Source: Desulfobacter sp. (GTDB lineage: Bacteria; Desulfobacterota; Desulfobacteria; Desulfobacterales; Desulfobacteraceae). Taken from it: a stretch of 64,000 nt of DNA. The position numbers and the translations under genes are program-made. The stretch is from positions 511,501 to 575,500 of the forward strand of contig CP054838.1 in NCBI GenBank assembly GCA_028768545.1, written 5' to 3'. Positions 7,846-16,737 of the stretch are shown one piece after another. The stretch's first letter is position 1; each line of letters starts with the position of its first letter. A model generated the notes under the pieces. The model was not told the origin of the DNA. It searched no databases and worked only from the letters and a program-made list of their open reading frames with translations.

Positions 7846-9540
7846 TCAAATTGCCTGGTGAATCATCATCTGGGGAAAGGGAATATCCCAGCCATGTTGG
7901 GTGGCGGCGTCCACGCACCAGCGCTGGATGGCCCGGGACAATCGATTGTACAAGGGCGCCATATCCCCCTTGAAATCGGCAATCACCACCAGATCCAGGG
8001 ACGAGGCGCCCGCCTCGGCAAACTCCACCCTCAGGTTGAGCAAATCCTTTTCATACCCTTCTGCCTCTATTTGTTTCTGGATATGGGCAGCCAGCAATTC
8101 AGGCACTTGAACTGTGGCCTCGGCCTGAAGGCCGTAAGAGATGCCAAAGGGTATTTTCAGCCTGAAGTTTACCGAAAGATTCAAAGGCGAAAGGGAAAGA
8201 AAATCCCCTGTCTGGTAGGTTTTACGGGCCCCGCCCCGCTGAACCAGCTCCACGGTTTCATGGGAAAGGCTGATGACGCCGCCCCGGGTTCCGTCGGCCA
8301 GGATCACCCAGTCATTTTTCCGGCAGGGAAACCAGGGTTCAGAGGGGTGAAACGCCCGGGAGGTTTTATCCATCAGCACTTCAATGGGAACCCGAAGCTG
8401 AATCCCAAGGGCAGGATTGACAAGAAGGGTATACAGATTGATCTGCTTGACCATCCAGGGAACCCCCTGATAGATCATCCGTTCGCCTTCCCTTACCGCT
8501 CCGATATTGAGCATCAGCCGGCTCTGGTTCACAAATTTGGGCAGGGTTTGCTTGGTGGCCCAGCCCACCCCCATGAGAAAAATAATGGCAAGGGAAAGCA
8601 GGACCCAGTCTTCAAAAAGATAAAAGACCATGATCACGGCCAGCAGTGCCATGCCCATGCTCATGACCCGGTATATGAGTTCCAGCATCCGGATGTGGAA
8701 GGGCCTGTATTTTGAACGGTAGCCGGGCACAAGCCGGATCAGGCTCAAAAATAAAAACCTTAAAAATAAAACCACCCCGATGCAGGCGGCCACAGCAATG
8801 AAAAGAAACAATCCCCGGGTTTTGAAAAACCGTTTTACAGAATCCTGGGTACTGTCAATGAGGGAGGTCTCTTCACGCTCGATCTCAGCCAGTTGGAGCC
8901 GGACCAGATCTAATTTGCTTTTGATTTGGGTTTCAACCCCTTTGTATTCCGGCAGCAGCTCTTTAAGATTTTTTTCCAGGACCGGGTCCTGGGCCCGCTC
9001 AATCAATGCCTCTATCCGGGTCCGGGCCTTTAACGCAACCGGCACAAGATCCTGGTAGGCTGATAATTCATCCTTGAGTTTGGTTTTATGCCGGGCTTTT
9101 ACGGTAAGACGTTTTAATTCCATGATCCCGGGTTCAGCCAGAGAAAGAAGCTCATTTTTCCAGTTAAACTGCTCTGTTTTTTTCTGGGCAAACAGCCCGA
9201 TCTCCACGCCTGTGGCAATCCGTTCAAAGTCCATGGCAGCGCCTGCCAATTGCTGATCCAGTTTTTTCAGCTCTGCTGACAGATAGCCTTTTTCCGTTTC
9301 AGAATCTGCCTGGCGGATGAGTTTCTTTTTTTCTACCATCCGCTCTCTTAGACTCTGTTTAAGCCGGACAATTGAATGAAGCATCTCCAAAGAGGTGCTC
9401 TCTTTCAGGGTCTCTTCCGAAGAGACAGCCACAGGCGGGGGGGGGGCACTCTCTTTTAAATCAAGGGGGTCTCCGGCATAGCCCGCCACTGCCTGAACCA
9501 AAATCAAAATCAGCGTCATTTCAATTATTTTTTTTAACAC
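7846..9540 (-). CDS. MscS-family mechanosensitive channel-like protein
   Basis: About 564 aa. A signal peptide (LKKIIEMTLILILVQAVAG) precedes a long charged coiled-coil-rich periplasmic region (about 40-240). Two to three transmembrane segments follow (FLFIAVAACIGVVLFLRFLF; MALLAVIMVFYLF; LLSLAIIFLMG), then a cytoplasmic mixed region including KNDWVILADGTRGGVISLS, which resembles the MscS beta domain. The architecture suits the larger MscS relatives that vent ions under hypo-osmotic shock. I chose the GTG at 9540 because AGGAGAGG sits just before it; an ATG at 9561 would place that site inside the coding region. Pore-lining Gly/Ala repeats are not obvious, so the channel role is by family resemblance. 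Confidence 0.8.
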   Translation of the reverse strand: MLKKIIEMTLILILVQAVAGYAGDPLDLKESAPPPPVAVSSEETLKESTSLEMLHSIVRLKQSLRERMVEKKKLIRQADSETEKGYLSAELKKLDQQLAGAAMDFERIATGVEIGLFAQKKTEQFNWKNELLSLAEPGIMELKRLTVKARHKTKLKDELSAYQDLVPVALKARTRIEALIERAQDPVLEKNLKELLPEYKGVETQIKSKLDLVRLQLAEIEREETSLIDSTQDSVKRFFKTRGLFLFIAVAACIGVVLFLRFLFLSLIRLVPGYRSKYRPFHIRMLELIYRVMSMGMALLAVIMVFYLFEDWVLLSLAIIFLMGVGWATKQTLPKFVNQSRLMLNIGAVREGERMIYQGVPWMVKQINLYTLLVNPALGIQLRVPIEVLMDKTSRAFHPSEPWFPCRKNDWVILADGTRGGVISLSHETVELVQRGGARKTYQTGDFLSLSPLNLSVNFRLKIPFGISYGLQAEATVQVPELLAAHIQKQIEAEGYEKDLLNLRVEFAEAGASSLDLVVIADFKGDMAPLYNRLSRAIQRWCVDAATQHGWDIPFPQMMIHQAI

Positions 9541-9643
9541 AACCTCTCCTGACCAGGACAAAAAAACGCCCTGTTGTTACGATACATTCTGTCCAAAGGA
9601 CAATTCAGGCCACACTCTTTTCAGGATCATCGTCCTGTTTATA

Positions 9644-9651
9644 TAAAAAAG
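9644..9651 (+). repeat. Half of a separated IS6 target duplication (TAAAAAAG)
   Basis: The octamer taaaaaag directly left of IS copy d. Its exact reverse complement lies directly left of IS copy e at 17350-17357. Placed together they form a standard 8-bp duplication of one insertion, implying the interval was inverted. Confidence 0.65.
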
Positions 9652-10488
9652 GGTTCTGTTGCAAAAAATATTTCCAGGACAAAGAGATCGTTCAGGCGTA
9701 AAATTTACGCAGCATAAGAAAACAGATTTTCGACGAATTCTTTCTGCTTTAAAATTTCTCCCTTCCTAATATTTTTAACTTGTCCTTTTCTGATCATGTT
9801 CATAATTTGATAGCCTTTTAGCGTCCGCCAGGCAGAATGAAATGTCTTGAACCCCATACCAGCTCTGACAAGCTTTTTGATAAACCGGTGGTCTTGCTCA
9901 ATAATATTGTTCAGATATTTATTCTGTCTTAGGATACAGTCCTTATTCAGAAGCTTTTTTTCTTTCAAAGCCTTTACTGCCGGAGGATATGCAGGATTTC
10001 CGTCAACACTCAGAACCCGAGGTCTGGAGCTATTGGAAGCTCGCAGCATCTTTTTAAAAAATCGTTTGGCAGATTCCATATTACGTCTGCTGCGAAGAAG
10101 AAAATCGATGGTATTTCCACGGGAATCGACCGCTCGGTAAAGATACTTCATTTTCCCCCGCACCTTGATATATGTTTCATCAATACGGTAAGAATCATTT
10201 GATTGCCGCAGATACTTCCTGCTTCGCTTTTCCATTTCAGGAGCATAGCGCTGAACCCATCGGTAAATGGTACTGTGATCCACAGACAAGCCCCGTTCTT
10301 GCATCATCTCTTCCAGATTCCTGTAACTCAGTTGATATCTCAGATACCAGCGAACATTCAACAGGATGATTTCTTTTTCATAATGACGCCACTTGAAAGG
10401 GTTTTCATTTTTCATACTATCTCTCTGCAAACAAATTAGTGCCAAAACGGACTTGTATCAGACATTAATAATTTTTTGCAACAGAACC
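9652..10488 (-). mobile_element. IS6-family insertion sequence, full length (copy d)
   Basis: 837 bp, inverted relative to copy e. Its own flanks do not match each other (taaaaaag left, ataaaaac right), but the left flank is the reverse complement of the left flank of copy e. Confidence 0.95.
9705..10415 (-). CDS. IS6-family DDE transposase (copy d)
   Basis: 236 aa, complete DDE triad. It differs from the other copies by one Glu-to-Gln change (GYQIMNM instead of GYEIMNM), outside the catalytic residues. Confidence 0.93.
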   Translation of the reverse strand: MKNENPFKWRHYEKEIILLNVRWYLRYQLSYRNLEEMMQERGLSVDHSTIYRWVQRYAPEMEKRSRKYLRQSNDSYRIDETYIKVRGKMKYLYRAVDSRGNTIDFLLRSRRNMESAKRFFKKMLRASNSSRPRVLSVDGNPAYPPAVKALKEKKLLNKDCILRQNKYLNNIIEQDHRFIKKLVRAGMGFKTFHSAWRTLKGYQIMNMIRKGQVKNIRKGEILKQKEFVENLFSYAA

Positions 10489-10748
10489 ATAAAAACTTAC
10501 TGATCTGATCCCCTCTTGTCAAGAACAGGTCATGGACAACCCTGGCCTGTGCCGATGGAAAGGGAAAAATCTGCCTGGCGGCAAACGAGAATCTCAGACA
10601 AAGAGACGTTGCTAAAGGGCGGGATCGGCGCCGGTGCCCACACCTTTAGTCAGGGTTTTAAGGGTTGGGATAAATATTGCATACTACTAACCATTATAGG
10701 GCCGCAGATTTCAGGTTTTGATTCTAATGAATAAAAGGGAACCAACAT

Positions 10749-11294
10749 ATGGCAGTTGAAACCAAAATGAGCATTCAGGGCATCAGCCAGCTTAAATTCC
10801 AGGCTGAAGCCAAACAGCAAATTTCAACCCAAAGTTTTGCAGCCAGTCTGTCAAAAGAGATTCAGGCGTTTTCAAGGCCTGAAGCGTCCAAGGACCTTGA
10901 AAATGATGTGAACACCCTCAAAAAAGAAGGGTTTATCGGGTTTTTTAAAAAACTTCAGGAAGAGCGGATAAAAGAACTCAGAGAAGAGATTCTTATGGAA
11001 ATGGGATTGACCGAAGAAGATCTGGGCCGGATGGATCCGGAACAGCGAAGTGTTGTTGAAAAAATGATTGCCAGGGAAATTCAACAACGGATGGCAGCCG
11101 GAACCGCCATGGACCAGGAGGATAACGACAATCCAACTCCAGGGCTGTTTTTCGGAGAACAGATCCTGGGAACAGCTTCCGGTCTGGGGACAGACGGGGG
11201 GGCCAGGCCATGGGGGCTGAATAACACCTCCCTTGAGCAGGGCCTTGTTGAGGCGGATTTTTATCTTTTGCAGGCAAAGGCCGTAACCCGGTGA
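10749..11294 (+). CDS. Uncharacterised helical protein (181 aa)
   Basis: Not recognised. The start ATG follows GGGAACC and the chain has no signal peptide or membrane segment. It is Gln/Glu/Lys-rich and predicted mostly helical: an N-terminal part (AEAKQQISTQSFAASLSKE), then a likely coiled coil (about 65-120: LQEERIKELREEILMEMGLT, ERSVVEKMIAREIQQ-like), then a Gly-rich, flexible C-terminal third. The segment EMGLTEEDL...MDPEQR resembles small conserved proteins of delta-type sulfate reducers but gives no function. The 260 bp between IS copy d and this gene hold no other recognised feature. Confidence 0.6.
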   Translation: MAVETKMSIQGISQLKFQAEAKQQISTQSFAASLSKEIQAFSRPEASKDLENDVNTLKKEGFIGFFKKLQEERIKELREEILMEMGLTEEDLGRMDPEQRSVVEKMIAREIQQRMAAGTAMDQEDNDNPTPGLFFGEQILGTASGLGTDGGARPWGLNNTSLEQGLVEADFYLLQAKAVTR

Positions 11295-11419
11295 TGCCAG
11301 AGCCGTAAATCAGAATTTGCAAACCAGATCAAAAGGTGTCCATTTATGGCTTGCCACGGGCTTCCAGAATGCCCATAATAGCTGCCGGAAATATATTTTG
11401 ATTCAGACATTAAATAGAT

Positions 11420-11998
11420 ATGGACGTGATGAAAGAAAAGATACCCGTGTTAAAAGAGATCTACCGCTCATTTGAAGAAAAGACCTTGGCCCTGAAACAG
11501 GGACAGGCCTGTACCCGGGGATGCGGGTTTTGCTGTAAAGAGGCCGGCCGAATTGATATTACCACCCTGGAAGGGCTCAGGATCCGAGCCGCCATGGAAA
11601 AATTGCCCAAGGCCCGCCAGAAAACCCTGACCCGGCTTTTTCGCCAGGAGATTAAACTCCGGGAAAACAATAAAACGGTTGCCTGCCCTTTTTTAATGAA
11701 AAATAATGCCTGTATGATCTATGAGGCCCGTCCCTTTTCCTGCCGCAGAATATATTCAGTTCATGTCTGTTCCAAAGATCATCCCCCCAGGGTCAGCCAA
11801 AAGGTCATGGCCCTGGCCGACGAGACCATCAAAGAACTCCAAACCCTGGACCATACCGGATATTCAGGGCATTTGTCCTATATTTTGTACATGCTTTCGG
11901 TCCCGGCCTTCAGAGAGACCTATCTAAAGGGGGAATTTAAGCCTGAACAGATTATGGAGTTTGGAAAATCCCATGGGATCATCATCAATAGGGGCTAA
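11420..11998 (+). CDS. YkgJ-family cysteine cluster protein
   Basis: 192 aa. The defining cysteines are C-T-R-G-C-G-F-C-C near residue 32 and the later CPFLMKNNACMIYEARPFSCR and HVC segment, the metal (Fe-S or zinc) binding pattern of the YkgJ/UPF0153 family. The biochemical role of these proteins is unresolved, with metal-centre assembly or oxidase activity proposed. It stands alone and is followed immediately after its TAA by a copy of the CCCG-ATATTTCA motif. Confidence 0.85.
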   Translation: MDVMKEKIPVLKEIYRSFEEKTLALKQGQACTRGCGFCCKEAGRIDITTLEGLRIRAAMEKLPKARQKTLTRLFRQEIKLRENNKTVACPFLMKNNACMIYEARPFSCRRIYSVHVCSKDHPPRVSQKVMALADETIKELQTLDHTGYSGHLSYILYMLSVPAFRETYLKGEFKPEQIMEFGKSHGIIINRG

Positions 11999-12012
11999 CC
12001 CGAAAATTTCAT
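11999..12012 (+). repeat. Dispersed CCCGNATATTTCAY motif
   Basis: Reads CCCGAAAATTTCAT, one mismatch from consensus, starting at the base after the TAA stop of the YkgJ gene. Confidence 0.55.
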
Positions 12013-12056
12013 GATAATTTCTCGCATCCATATGGTTTATCTGCTATGAAATAAAT

Positions 12057-12524
12057 ATGATGCGTTATTCTTATTTTGATTCCCCTGTGGGCCGCCTGCT
12101 TGTTTACGGTGAATCCTGCCTTGAAGGGATCGTCTTTCCAGAGGGAAAGACAAAAAAAGATCCTGACTGAGTATATGACACCGCTGGATTTGACTTGGCT
12201 AAAAAACAATTATACCGTTATTTCCAGGGTCAATTGACAACCTTTGATTTAAAATTACAACTAAGGGGGACCCCGTTTCAAACCCGGGTTTGGCAGGCAC
12301 TGGCCCAGATTCCCTATGGAGAAACCCTAAGCTACGGACAGCTGGCCGCAAGGGTGGGCAATCCAAAGGCGGCAAGGGCTGTTGGCATGGCCAACAACAA
12401 AAACCCCATCCCCATTGTTCTGCCCTGCCACCGGGTGATCGGAAAAAACGGCAGTCTCACGGGCTTTGGGGGCGGTCTTGGGGTAAAACAATTTTTGCTG
12501 GATCTGGAGCAGGCCCATGGGTGA
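12057..12524 (+). pseudogene. ogt: Methylated-DNA-protein cysteine methyltransferase with in-frame UGA
   Basis: From ATG 12057 the frame reads MMRYSYFDSPVGRLLVYG... to KTKKDPD, meets TGA at 12168-12170, and continues in the same frame with VYDTAGFDLAKKQLYRYF to the end. The second part is the complete catalytic domain: FQTRVWQALAQIPYGETLSY, helix-turn-helix segment NPKAARAVG, and active-site PCHRVIG with the methyl-accepting Cys, ending at 12524. The UGA falls where relatives usually have Trp (DPDW), so a TGG-to-TGA nonsense change is likely. A TTG at 12195 could re-initiate a shorter, catalytic-domain-only product. The 3' end overlaps the next gene by 8 bp. Confidence 0.82.
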
Positions 12525-13320
12525 GAGAAAAAAAAGGGTTTTTTCGTGGATACTGGCATTGGTCTTTTGCTTTGTTTTGCCTGCATATTTGTCTGCCGGT
12601 CATGGCCAATTTTATTTTGTCCAGATCACAGACACCCATTTGGGCATAAAAGAAAATGGGGTCCGGACAAAAAAGGTGGTGGCCGCCATCAACCAGCTGC
12701 CCATGGAGATTGCCTGTGTGGTCCATACAGGGGATGTCTACGACCGGATTGTTCAAGGGGATGAAATTGCCGTGGCCGAGGCTGCAAAGATATTCAGGGC
12801 CTTGAAGCCGCCCGTCTATTTTCTGGCAGGCAATAATGAGATTAACCTGAACCAGCCCCTTAAAGGTAAAGAGGCCTGGACCCGGCATTTTGGCCCCCTG
12901 ATCTCGGGGGTTGACCTTCACGGGGTGAGATTGGTGTTTGCCTATACAGACCCCCTTGAACAGGGAGTATCCTTAAATGGGTATGATCCCTTTGAGGCGG
13001 TCCAGGCCCAGCTGGAACAGGCCGGGACAAAGCCCGTGATTTTGTTTCATCATGCCCCCAGTGTGGCGGATTTTTATAAAAACTCATTTCATGAAGGGTG
13101 GACATCCGGTTTAAAGGCCCGCTGGCAGACCCTGCTGGATAACCATAAGGTTCAGGCCGTGATTGCCGGCCATTTTCACCGGGATGAGTTCCATTGGCTG
13201 GGAAAGATTCCCCTTTACGTGTCAGGGCCTGTGGTGGAAAAATACGGTCGTCAGGCCTGTTTTAGAATCTATGAGTATAATCAGGGCAGGCTGGGATACA
13301 CTGCCCAATACCTGGAATAA
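12517..13320 (+). CDS. Exported metallophosphoesterase
   Basis: 267 aa calcineurin-like phosphoesterase. A signal peptide or membrane anchor covers residues 9-28 (FSWILALVFCFVLPAYLSAG). Metal-ligand motifs appear in order: QITDTH (D-x-H), HTGDVYD (G-D), AGNNE (G-N-N/H-E), FHHAP and AGHFHRDE (G-H-x-H). All five blocks are present, so catalytic activity is expected; the substrate is unknown. It starts inside the end of ogt (overlap 12517-12524) and is followed 13 bp later by the phospholipase C-like gene, suggesting an operon 12057-14308. Confidence 0.9.
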   Translation: MGERKKRVFSWILALVFCFVLPAYLSAGHGQFYFVQITDTHLGIKENGVRTKKVVAAINQLPMEIACVVHTGDVYDRIVQGDEIAVAEAAKIFRALKPPVYFLAGNNEINLNQPLKGKEAWTRHFGPLISGVDLHGVRLVFAYTDPLEQGVSLNGYDPFEAVQAQLEQAGTKPVILFHHAPSVADFYKNSFHEGWTSGLKARWQTLLDNHKVQAVIAGHFHRDEFHWLGKIPLYVSGPVVEKYGRQACFRIYEYNQGRLGYTAQYLE

Positions 13321-13333
13321 AAAAAGGATTCCC

Positions 13334-14308
13334 ATGCCCAAGGAGATCACCCATTTTGCCCTGGCCCGCTGCCTGGGAAGGGCTGTTCCTGAAACTTCTT
13401 TGTTCTACACCCCCATTAAAAACTATCCCCGGCTCTTTACCCTGGGGGCGGTGACCCCGGATATCCCTTTTTATTATCTGGCCGGTCCTGGCCGGGAACG
13501 AGTCCAGGCCTTGAGCCAGCCCTTTCACAGAACCTGTTCAAGGGCGCTTTTACCTGTGCTGAAATTTTTGAGCCGTAACAGGTCAGAACCGGCCCTGGCC
13601 CTGGCTGCCGGGGTGATCTGCCATCTTGTCTCAGATACCCAGTTCCATCCTTTGGTCTACTATTATGCAGGCATGGACGGGGTTCACAAGGGGGCAACCG
13701 CCAGACACAGGCTCTTTGAAACCGCCATGGACCTACATTTTTATCACCTTTACCCGGGGGAGACCCGGCTGGACCATGTGGTCAAATCAGTTGAAATTTC
13801 CAAACAGGCACTGGGGGGATACCTGGCCGGTCTTTTTGCCCTGGACTCCCTGCCGATAAAGGCTGTGGGTCATTCCCTGAACTGGCACAGGGGAATCCAA
13901 TCCCTGTTTTTATCCCCGGGCATCAAAAAGTCCATGGCATGGTTCAGCCAAAAGGGGCGGCCTTTGCCGGATAAGATCACCAGTCTGGTTTATCCCTTCA
14001 GGGAGCCGGTCTGCCTGGATTTTTTCAGCCAAGAGATCCATTACCAGGATCCCTGCACCCGGGAAAAGGTCTCAACAACCCTGTTGACCATAGTGGATCA
14101 GACCCTTGAATCTGCCCTGACAATCCTGTCCATGGTCTCAAATGTTATGGCGCTTTCCAAAAATCAAAGACATTCCCTTGAAGGCCTGGTCTCAGATCCG
14201 ACTCTTCCCCGGATCCGTCCCGGTCTCCCTGTAAGCACATTTACCACCTGGCTCGGTACCTCTGATTTAAGACCCGTTTTATACCCGGGGTCTGTGTTAC
14301 CCTTTTAA
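13334..14308 (+). CDS. Zinc-dependent phospholipase C family protein
   Basis: 324 aa from the ATG after AAAAGGATTCCC. Residues 1-150 match the zinc-dependent phospholipase C/S1-P1-like fold often annotated in uncharacterised bacterial proteins: KEITHFALAR, GAVTPDIPFYY, CHLVSDTQFHPLVYYYAG and RHRLFETAMDLHFYH supply several His/Asp zinc ligands. The C-terminal half is less conserved. No clear signal peptide is seen, so the substrate and location are uncertain. A longer frame upstream overlaps the metallophosphoesterase and is not used. Confidence 0.78.
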   Translation: MPKEITHFALARCLGRAVPETSLFYTPIKNYPRLFTLGAVTPDIPFYYLAGPGRERVQALSQPFHRTCSRALLPVLKFLSRNRSEPALALAAGVICHLVSDTQFHPLVYYYAGMDGVHKGATARHRLFETAMDLHFYHLYPGETRLDHVVKSVEISKQALGGYLAGLFALDSLPIKAVGHSLNWHRGIQSLFLSPGIKKSMAWFSQKGRPLPDKITSLVYPFREPVCLDFFSQEIHYQDPCTREKVSTTLLTIVDQTLESALTILSMVSNVMALSKNQRHSLEGLVSDPTLPRIRPGLPVSTFTTWLGTSDLRPVLYPGSVLPF

Positions 14309-14329
14309 CCTTAAGGAGAATCAACTGAG

Positions 14330-15616
14330 ATGAACAGCAACCGGACAAGCAAAAAGCAGATTTTCGGATGGGTGATGTATGATTTTGCCAATTCAGCCTA
14401 CACCACCCTGGTGGTGACCTTTATTTACGGGACCTATTTTGTTTCTGCCATTGCCCCGGATAAAATTTACGGGACCGCCCTCTGGTCCCGGGGGGTGACC
14501 ATCACAGCCCTTTTGGTGGCCTTTTTATCCCCTTTTTTAGGTGCCATTGCCGACCAGGGGCATCTGCGAAAAGCCTTTTTGTTTGTCTCTACCCTGGTTT
14601 GTGTTGCAGGCACCTGCCTGCTTTATTTTGTCATGCCCGGCCAGGTCTATTGGGCATTGACCTGGTTTATTCTGTCCAATGTGGCCTTTGAGCTGGGCAT
14701 GGTGTTTTACAATGCGTTTTTACCGGAGGTCTCCACCCCAAAGACCATTGGCCGGGTTTCCGGGGTCGGTTGGGGCATCGGCTATATCGGGGGGATGGCC
14801 GCCATGTTTATTGCCATGGCAGGCTTTGTCAGTCCTGAAGTGCCCTGGTTTGGGTTTTCCAAGGCAGCAGGAGAAAATATCAGGGCCACCAATCTGCTGG
14901 TGGGCGTCTGGTTTGCCGTTTTTGCCCTTCCCCTGTTTGTCTTTGTCAAATCCAGACCGGCCCTGTCCAAGGCAAGAGGGACCTTGAGCCTGGTCCGGGC
15001 AAGTTTCCAGGATATCAAAACCACCTTCCATGATATCCAAGACTACAAAGAGATTGTCACCCTGCTCATCGCCCGGATGATATACAATGACGGCCTGGTC
15101 ACCATTTTTGCCTTTGGCGGAATCTATGCGGCAGGCACCTTTGGGTTTTCCTTTCAGGAGATCATGATTTTCGGCATTGCCCTGAATGTTGCGGCCGGGA
15201 TCGGTGCGCTGATCATGGGGGTGTTTGACGATAAGCTGGGGGGAAAGAAAACCATTCAGATTTCTAATATTGTCCTGGCCCTTGCCGCCCTTCTGGCTGT
15301 GGTGGCCCCGGGTAAATCCTTGTTCTGGGTAGCGGGTATGGTGGTGGGGTTTTTTGCAGGGCCCAACCAGAGTGCCTCCAGGTCTTTGCTGGGCAGGTTC
15401 GTGCCCAGGGACAAAGAAAATCAGTTTTTCGGATTTTTTGCCTTTTCCGGAAAATTGACCGCCTTTTTAGGGCCCCTGCTTCTCGGGGTGCTGACCCAGG
15501 CCTTTGATTCCCAGCGGGCAGGCATTGCCGTGGTGGTTCTGTTTTTTATCATCGGCGGTATTATTTTGGTTTTTGTGGATGAAGAAAAAGGCATGGCCGC
15601 GGCCAGAAAAGAGTAA
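14330..15616 (+). CDS. MFS transporter, UMF1 (Atg22-like) family
   Basis: 428 aa with about twelve hydrophobic segments. The N-terminus (IFGWVMYDFANSAYTTLVVT) is the hallmark of the UMF1 family, related to fungal Atg22 vacuolar amino-acid exporters. The central NVAFELGMVFYNAFLPE and the later GPNQSASRSLLGRFVPRDKE loop are also typical. It probably exports small metabolites such as amino acids; the direction and substrate are not shown by sequence. A binding site (AAGGAGAATC) lies before the ATG. It follows the phospholipase C-like gene by 21 bp. Confidence 0.88.
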   Translation: MNSNRTSKKQIFGWVMYDFANSAYTTLVVTFIYGTYFVSAIAPDKIYGTALWSRGVTITALLVAFLSPFLGAIADQGHLRKAFLFVSTLVCVAGTCLLYFVMPGQVYWALTWFILSNVAFELGMVFYNAFLPEVSTPKTIGRVSGVGWGIGYIGGMAAMFIAMAGFVSPEVPWFGFSKAAGENIRATNLLVGVWFAVFALPLFVFVKSRPALSKARGTLSLVRASFQDIKTTFHDIQDYKEIVTLLIARMIYNDGLVTIFAFGGIYAAGTFGFSFQEIMIFGIALNVAAGIGALIMGVFDDKLGGKKTIQISNIVLALAALLAVVAPGKSLFWVAGMVVGFFAGPNQSASRSLLGRFVPRDKENQFFGFFAFSGKLTAFLGPLLLGVLTQAFDSQRAGIAVVVLFFIIGGIILVFVDEEKGMAAARKE

Positions 15617-15720
15617 CCCGGATATGTTACCACCCGAGACGGCAGCCTGAAAATAACTATTCATGCACCAAAGAATTTTACGGTTTAGGACATTTTGGGG
15701 CGTGGAAAAAGGAGGTCACT

Positions 15721-16704
15721 ATGTTTGTACTGGGCATCCAGGGCAGCCCCCGGAAAAACGGGAACAGCCAATTTTTACTCTCATCCTTTTTAAAGGCGTG
15801 TGAGGCCCTTGGGGCAAAGACCCATGTGATCCATACCCCGGGCCTTGACATCAGCCCGTGCAAAGAGTTGCTTGTCTGTGAAAAAAAAGGGTTTTGTCCC
15901 TTAAAGGACAAGATGGAAATCCTTGGGTATCAGATGATAAAAAAGGCGGATGTGGTGGTACTGGCCTCTCCTGTTTTTTTTTACAATGTCTCGGCCCAGG
16001 CAAAAATCTTTATTGACCGGTGCCAGATGTTCTGGGGCAGAAAATACAAGCTTGGTCTCAAGGATCCCGACCGGTTCAGCCGCCAGGGGTTTTTGCTCTC
16101 TGTGGCGGCCTCCGGGGGAAAGCGGCTTTTTGAAGGGGTGGAACTGACAGCCAAGTATTTTTTTGATGCTGTTTCAGCTGATTTTACAGGCTCTTTGACC
16201 TATAAAAAGGTGGAAGATGCCGGAGATATTATTGTCAGGCCCGAGCTTGACCAGGAAATCCAGGAGGCTGCCGCCCATGTGCTGTCCCAAGAGATGGATA
16301 AAAAACAGCTGTTTTTTGTCTCCGACCATGGCCGGAGCCGCAGCCTGATGGCTGCAGCCTTTGCAAAGGAAGAGGCCCAGGGCCGAATCCGGGTCTCTGC
16401 TGCAGGACTTACGGCGGGAGAACCGCCAAAACAAGAGATGATCAAGGCCATGGCAGACTGCGGCCTGGATCTCAAATACGGGTCTGTTCTTTTTCCGGAA
16501 GATTTTGCCCAGGCCTTTGAGAAATTAAGCCCCCATGACCGGGTTGTCTATATTGGAACAAAAAATCAGCGGCCAACGGATTTTGGCCTGCCGGAAAGGA
16601 CAATCATCTGGGAGATTCCGGAGCCTGAACCGGGGAATTATAAATTCGTTCTGGACGCAAGAAAGCGGATCCAGGCCAAGGTGAAGTCTCTGGGTGGATT
16701 TTAA
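15721..16704 (+). CDS. FMN reductase-like domain fused to LMW phosphatase-like domain
   Basis: 327 aa. Residues 1-190 are a flavodoxin-fold NADPH-dependent FMN reductase/iron-sulfur flavoprotein-type domain: GIQGSPRKNGNS for FMN phosphate, cysteines C47, C53 and C59, and ASPVFFYNVSAQAKIFIDRC. Residues 195-327 resemble a low-molecular-weight tyrosine phosphatase/arsenate reductase domain: FFVSDHGRSRSLMAAAFAKE aligns with F-V-C-x5-R-S-x-x-A. Ser201 stands where the catalytic Cys belongs while R207 is kept, so classic phosphatase chemistry is unlikely. AAAGGAGG precedes the ATG. The fusion may couple a flavin redox domain to a ligand-binding phosphatase fold; this is inference. Confidence 0.8.
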   Translation: MFVLGIQGSPRKNGNSQFLLSSFLKACEALGAKTHVIHTPGLDISPCKELLVCEKKGFCPLKDKMEILGYQMIKKADVVVLASPVFFYNVSAQAKIFIDRCQMFWGRKYKLGLKDPDRFSRQGFLLSVAASGGKRLFEGVELTAKYFFDAVSADFTGSLTYKKVEDAGDIIVRPELDQEIQEAAAHVLSQEMDKKQLFFVSDHGRSRSLMAAAFAKEEAQGRIRVSAAGLTAGEPPKQEMIKAMADCGLDLKYGSVLFPEDFAQAFEKLSPHDRVVYIGTKNQRPTDFGLPERTIIWEIPEPEPGNYKFVLDARKRIQAKVKSLGGF

Positions 16705-16718
16705 CCCGGATAATTCAT
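16705..16718 (+). repeat. Dispersed CCCGNATATTTCAY motif
   Basis: Reads CCCGGATAATTCAT directly after a TAA stop, in the short gap between two convergent genes. Confidence 0.5.
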
Positions 16719-16737
16719 GGCCGTTTAAATGGTTTGC

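Noticed and set aside
7858..8715. Plus-strand open frame of 285 codons
   Set aside because: Antisense to the MscS-like gene, His/Gly/Pro-rich as typical of shadow frames.
9644..10496. Target duplication for IS6 copy d taken alone (taaaaaag / ataaaaac)
   Set aside because: They are similar but not identical when placed directly against the ends; the exact match is with copy e instead.
12057..12524. Selenocysteine in Ogt
   Set aside because: The UGA is at a position normally held by Trp, far from the PCHR active site, and no stem-loop was evident just downstream.
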